NCBI GenBank assembly: GCA_049297695.1 | Contig: JBAQUT010000007.1 | Coordinates: 1 to 14,105 of the forward strand | Origin: JACKLD01 sp049297695 | GTDB taxonomy: Bacteria; Pseudomonadota; Alphaproteobacteria; UBA2136; UBA6156 | DNA: 14,105 nt | Reading direction: 5' to 3' | Shown here: in pieces, positions 11,330 through 14,105 of the stretch | Layout of the letters: the number at the start of each line of letters is the position of its first letter | Numbering within the stretch: the stretch's first letter is position 1 | The notes under the pieces: model-generated | Told to the model about the DNA's origin: nothing | Databases searched by the model: none | Seen by the model: the letters and a program-made list of their open reading frames with translations, nothing else | Position numbers and translations under genes: made by a program

Positions 11330-12670
11330 ATGACCACGTCCACCCCAACCTCGGCCCCCGCCCCCCTCAAACTCACCGGTGCCATTTCGGGCTTCCCCGA
11401 GCTTTTACCCGCCCAGCAACGGGCCTTTCAAACGGCGGTGGAACGGGTGCGCGGCGTGTACGAAAGCTTTGGGTTTACACCGCTGGAAACAGCCGCCGTG
11501 GAGCGGATTGACACCCTGCTTTCCAAAGGGATTTCGGCGAAAGAGGTGTACGGCCTCCGCCGCTTGGCCGCCGAAGACGAAGATTCTGGCGCCAAAGATT
11601 TGGCTTTGCGGTTCGATCTCACCGTGCCGCTGGCCCGCTACGTGGTGCAGAATATGAACGACCTCGTGTTCCCCTTCCGCCGCTACCAAGTGCAGCCCGT
11701 GTGGCGGGGCGAGCGCGCCCAAAAAGGCCGCTACCGCCAGTTTTACCAGTTTGATATCGACACCATTGGCGACACAACATTACCTCTGGCAGCGGATGCC
11801 GAGATCCTCGCCGCTGCGGTGAAAGCCCTTACGGCCCTCAACATCGGCCCCTTCACTCTCCGCGTGAACAACCGCAAGCTGCTGCAAGGCTTGCTTACGT
11901 GGGCCGATATCCATGGCGACAACCAGCAAGCCGCCATCAAACTCATCGATGATGCGGAAAAAATAGGTTGGGATAAAACTTTGGCAGGTCTCCGCGCGTT
12001 CAGCTGTAATGAGGCTGAGGCCTTGGTGGAACTCCTCCGCGACCCCAACCCCTTAGATGCCATCAAGCGCAAAATCAACTTTGATAAAGTGGAAGGTTAT
12101 GCCGAACTCACCACCGTCCTCGCCCTCGCCCGCACCATGGCGGGCTTGCCAGAGGGCGATACCACGATTCAACCCGACCTCACCATCGCCCGTGGGCTGG
12201 ATTACTACACTGGCACGGTTGTGGAAACCAAGCTTCATGCCGCGCCGGAACTGGGCAGCATTTGCAGCGGTGGCCGGTACGACAACCTGACCGCCAGTTT
12301 GGGCAAAAAAACCATGCCAGGCGTAGGTATTTCTATCGGTATTTCAAGGTTGTGCGCGTGGATGCTCACCCAGCCCGCCTACCAACTTCCCGCCACCCCC
12401 GCCCGCGTGCTGGTGGCGTGTCAGGATGAGTCTCTGCTGGCCCACTACGCCCACGTGGCCGCCACGTTGCGGGCGGCAGGCATTGCCACCGAGCAAGCCC
12501 TGGGCGGCGCCCTTGGCACCCAGCTGAAAAACGCCGCCAAACGGGGCGTGGCCTTCGCGGTTATCATCGGCCAACCCGAATACGCCACGGGCGAAGCCTT
12601 GGTAAAAAACCTTGCTACCACAGACCAAACCAAAACCCCCTTGGCGGAGGTTGTGGGGGTGGTTGGTTAA
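11330..12670 (+). CDS. hisS: Histidyl-tRNA synthetase
   Basis: A class II aminoacyl-tRNA synthetase that charges tRNA-His. From ATG 11330 (446 aa; E. coli 424) motif 1 GFTPLETAAVE is at 48-58. Motif 2 spans about 116-142, with WRGERAQKGRYRQFYQFD. The histidine-specific ARGLDYYTG is at 287-295, with the catalytic Arg. GGRYDNL is at 314-320 and motif 3 GVGISIGISRL at 331-341. A C-terminal anticodon-binding domain follows (ARVLVACQDE to the end). The intact histidine motifs exclude the regulatory paralogue HisZ. Motif 2 with FYQFDIDTIG looks more like the Bacteroidetes-type enzyme than the common E. coli form with FHQ; this is an impression. AAGGAAA precedes the ATG; a longer TTG start at 11261 would cover the rpsU terminator and is rejected. 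Its stop overlaps that of the convergent gene. Confidence 0.96.
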   Translation: MTTSTPTSAPAPLKLTGAISGFPELLPAQQRAFQTAVERVRGVYESFGFTPLETAAVERIDTLLSKGISAKEVYGLRRLAAEDEDSGAKDLALRFDLTVPLARYVVQNMNDLVFPFRRYQVQPVWRGERAQKGRYRQFYQFDIDTIGDTTLPLAADAEILAAAVKALTALNIGPFTLRVNNRKLLQGLLTWADIHGDNQQAAIKLIDDAEKIGWDKTLAGLRAFSCNEAEALVELLRDPNPLDAIKRKINFDKVEGYAELTTVLALARTMAGLPEGDTTIQPDLTIARGLDYYTGTVVETKLHAAPELGSICSGGRYDNLTASLGKKTMPGVGISIGISRLCAWMLTQPAYQLPATPARVLVACQDESLLAHYAHVAATLRAAGIATEQALGGALGTQLKNAAKRGVAFAVIIGQPEYATGEALVKNLATTDQTKTPLAEVVGVVG

Positions 12671-14064
12671 CCTCGAGTTTCAGGCTCTAACATCAATGTT
12701 GTTTTAACAATCTCTCTAACAAAGATTGCTCCACCTATACCCCCAAGAACTCTGGTACCCCAACGGAATGGATTACGCATTCCATCTTTTATATCACCTA
12801 TCTTCGTGGTTTCAACCTCAGTATCTTGATCTACATTTTTATTTCTAAAAATCTTAGGTAAGTCATCATCCACACGAGGCCCAGCTACTACTAACGATGT
12901 ATTTGAACTGATTTCATTTGATTCAGCCACTCGTACTAAAGCTTCTTGAACTTGTGTTTGGGGAATAGAAGGCGTATCAGCAACTTCTTTTTCTTTGGCT
13001 AATGAACTTTCAGGTGCCAAATTGCTATTTGTTTCCTTAAATTCTTCCCAGGCTTCTATAATATAATTTTTTGGTAAGTTATCCAAAGCAATCTTTAAAG
13101 AACCCTTTACAGATTTGGTAATAAAATGGCCTTTTAACTTAGTATTTCCTTCATTTGACGTTCCAACTGATTTCGCTACAGCCTTTTCTTCCCCGACCTT
13201 CTCCAAACTTTCATCAAACTTGCCAAGCAGGGCATCCAACTTGCTCAACACATCGTCGGTTTTACCCACAAGGGTTGTTAGGGTGTGTTCCATACGTTGC
13301 AAGGCCATTTCGGCATCCGCAATTTTAGCGCCAACATCTTGTTCTTTAGCCGCAAGCGTTTGCTTCAAGTCCTCCATGTTGGGGCCTTGTTCAGCCAATC
13401 CAACCTTGGCCGCCGCTGCCACCACCCATGGTGTTGCCACCGATACAGCCTTGCTCGCTAAGGGTTTAGCCACTGCACCAGCTTTTTGGGCCAATGGAAG
13501 TGCCACAGCCACGGCTTTACTTGCAACAGGCACAACTCGTTGTACCATCGGATTGGCTTGTACTCGCTGCATGGGCGCACTTGCCATAAACCTATTGGCC
13601 AAAGATTGAACTCCTGGATAACGCTGCGCCCATGTAGGTGCAGGTGTTTGAACGGGAATGACAGCAGACTGAACCACAGCTGGAGCCACAGGAACTACTT
13701 GTGCCAAAGCCGCGGCTGGAACATTCAAGGTTTGAGCCAATGCTAAACTTTTGGCCTGAAAAGCATCCCATTCGTGGCTAAATGCATCAACTTTGGGTTC
13801 CAAGCCTACAAGGGCATCGCTTGCAGTCACTACTTCTTGGGAAGCCACGTCTAAATCACGCAATAACTTTGCCAACTCTTTCGGGTTTCCGTTGCGTTCG
13901 GCGTCTTTGCAGGCCGTCACAAGCGCCTCATAGTCTTGTTTGGCCTTCACAAAAGCCTGATGTGCCGCTTGTTGTTCGGCCACCAACGCATCACGCTTGG
14001 CCTTTAAGGCATTACCTTCGGCCCGGATTTGGGCGATTACCTGCTGCTGTTGAGTCAAAGCCAT
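12667..14064 (-). CDS. Large coiled-coil hypothetical protein with 11-residue repeats, 465 aa
   Basis: I do not recognise this protein. Residues 1-112 are Ala/Gln/Lys-rich and predicted coiled coil. Residues 114-145 are a Pro/Val/Ala linker. Residues 179-211 form three tandem 11-residue repeats (P-V/L-A-S/Q-K-A-x-A/S-V-A-x), followed by hydrophobic PWVVAAAAKVG. A second coiled coil runs about 226-292. From about residue 300 the protein is polar and low in Ala, and ends with a glycine-rich hydrophobic stretch (GTRVLGGIGGAIFV, 436-449) that could contact a membrane. Base use changes within the gene: line 13981-14040 has 33 GC of 60, line 13021-13080 only 16 of 60. ATG 14064 has AGGAG 8 nt upstream. 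The stop overlaps hisS by 4 bp. The function could be structural, or that of a secreted effector; neither is shown. Confidence 0.75.
   Translation of the reverse strand: MALTQQQQVIAQIRAEGNALKAKRDALVAEQQAAHQAFVKAKQDYEALVTACKDAERNGNPKELAKLLRDLDVASQEVVTASDALVGLEPKVDAFSHEWDAFQAKSLALAQTLNVPAAALAQVVPVAPAVVQSAVIPVQTPAPTWAQRYPGVQSLANRFMASAPMQRVQANPMVQRVVPVASKAVAVALPLAQKAGAVAKPLASKAVSVATPWVVAAAAKVGLAEQGPNMEDLKQTLAAKEQDVGAKIADAEMALQRMEHTLTTLVGKTDDVLSKLDALLGKFDESLEKVGEEKAVAKSVGTSNEGNTKLKGHFITKSVKGSLKIALDNLPKNYIIEAWEEFKETNSNLAPESSLAKEKEVADTPSIPQTQVQEALVRVAESNEISSNTSLVVAGPRVDDDLPKIFRNKNVDQDTEVETTKIGDIKDGMRNPFRWGTRVLGGIGGAIFVREIVKTTLMLEPETRG
13432..13530 (-). repeat. Coding repeat: three 11-residue units
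   Basis: Residues 179-189 PVASKAVAVAL, 190-200 PLAQKAGAVAK and 201-211 PLASKAVSVAT of the coiled-coil protein align without gaps. Proline opens each unit, and Lys is fixed at position 5. An 11-residue period suits an amphipathic helix lying on a membrane, or a kinked coiled coil. Confidence 0.75.
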
Positions 14065-14087
14065 AACCTAATCTCCTGTTACATACC

Positions 14088-14093
14088 CTTATA
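14088..14093 (-). promoter_or_regulatory. Possible -10 box of the coiled-coil gene
   Basis: TATAAG on the minus strand, 23 nt before the ATG at 14064 and upstream of the AGGAG Shine-Dalgarno. It is the loop of a short inverted repeat, TACCC/GGGTA (14084-14088 with 14095-14099). The -35 would lie beyond the window edge and cannot be checked. Confidence 0.35.
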
Positions 14094-14105
14094 TGGGTAC
14101 GCACA

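Noticed and set aside
1..14105. tRNA genes, insertion sequences or integrase genes that would mark an island
   Set aside because: I found no transposase or integrase motif, no terminal inverted repeats around the AT-rich segments, and no recognisable tRNA.

Overview
The window is a gene-dense stretch of a Gram-negative chromosome. Most genes are GC-rich (sampled lines near 55-57% GC), with two clearly AT-richer segments. UbiG-like methyltransferase, RNase R, YgjV-type inner-membrane protein, bS21 and a VirB11-type ATPase together point to a proteobacterium. I lean towards Alphaproteobacteria, where many leaderless mRNAs are known, but no rRNA or strong marker settles it. About 16 to 17 genes are packed with overlaps of a few bases, and several convergent pairs share or nearly share stop codons.

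Layout. 2-1843 (+): RNase R, cut by the left edge. 1840-2390 (-): two tiny membrane-anchored, cysteine-containing hypotheticals joined by an ATGA overlap. 2433-3128 (+): M50B-like membrane metalloprotease, divergent from them. 3138-4115 (-): two hypothetical membrane proteins. 4181-4344: a run of consecutive hairpins between genes. 4367-7908 (-): asparagine synthase (asnB), a VirB11/PilT-class secretion ATPase and a Nudix hydrolase. 7914-7941: four perfect 7-bp repeats in the likely asnB promoter. 8005-8424 (+): AT-rich hypothetical. 8431-9393 (-): family 2 glycosyltransferase. 9413-10190 (+): YgjV-like membrane protein overlapping glutaredoxin. 10192-10947 (-): UbiG-like methyltransferase. 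11057-12670 (+): rpsU then hisS, separated by a terminator that overlaps the hisS promoter. 12667-14064 (-): large coiled-coil protein with 11-residue repeats and an AT-rich 3' third.

How the genes may work together. asnB and the glycosyltransferase could belong to a surface-glycan group, now separated by the opposite-strand AT-rich gene. VirB11 without other secretion genes nearby implies its partners are elsewhere. RNase R, bS21 and HisRS are ordinary RNA and translation housekeeping.

The most interesting signal is regulatory. At least four genes (starts at 2390, 4115, 4972 and 9393, all minus strand), and perhaps asnB, lack a Shine-Dalgarno. Each has a sigma70-like promoter with 17-nt spacing whose -10 box ends only 6-7 nt before the ATG, which predicts leaderless transcripts. 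Genes at 8005, 11057, 11330 and 14064 instead have clear Shine-Dalgarnos and leaders. The hairpin run at 4181-4344 is the best candidate for an undescribed structured RNA.
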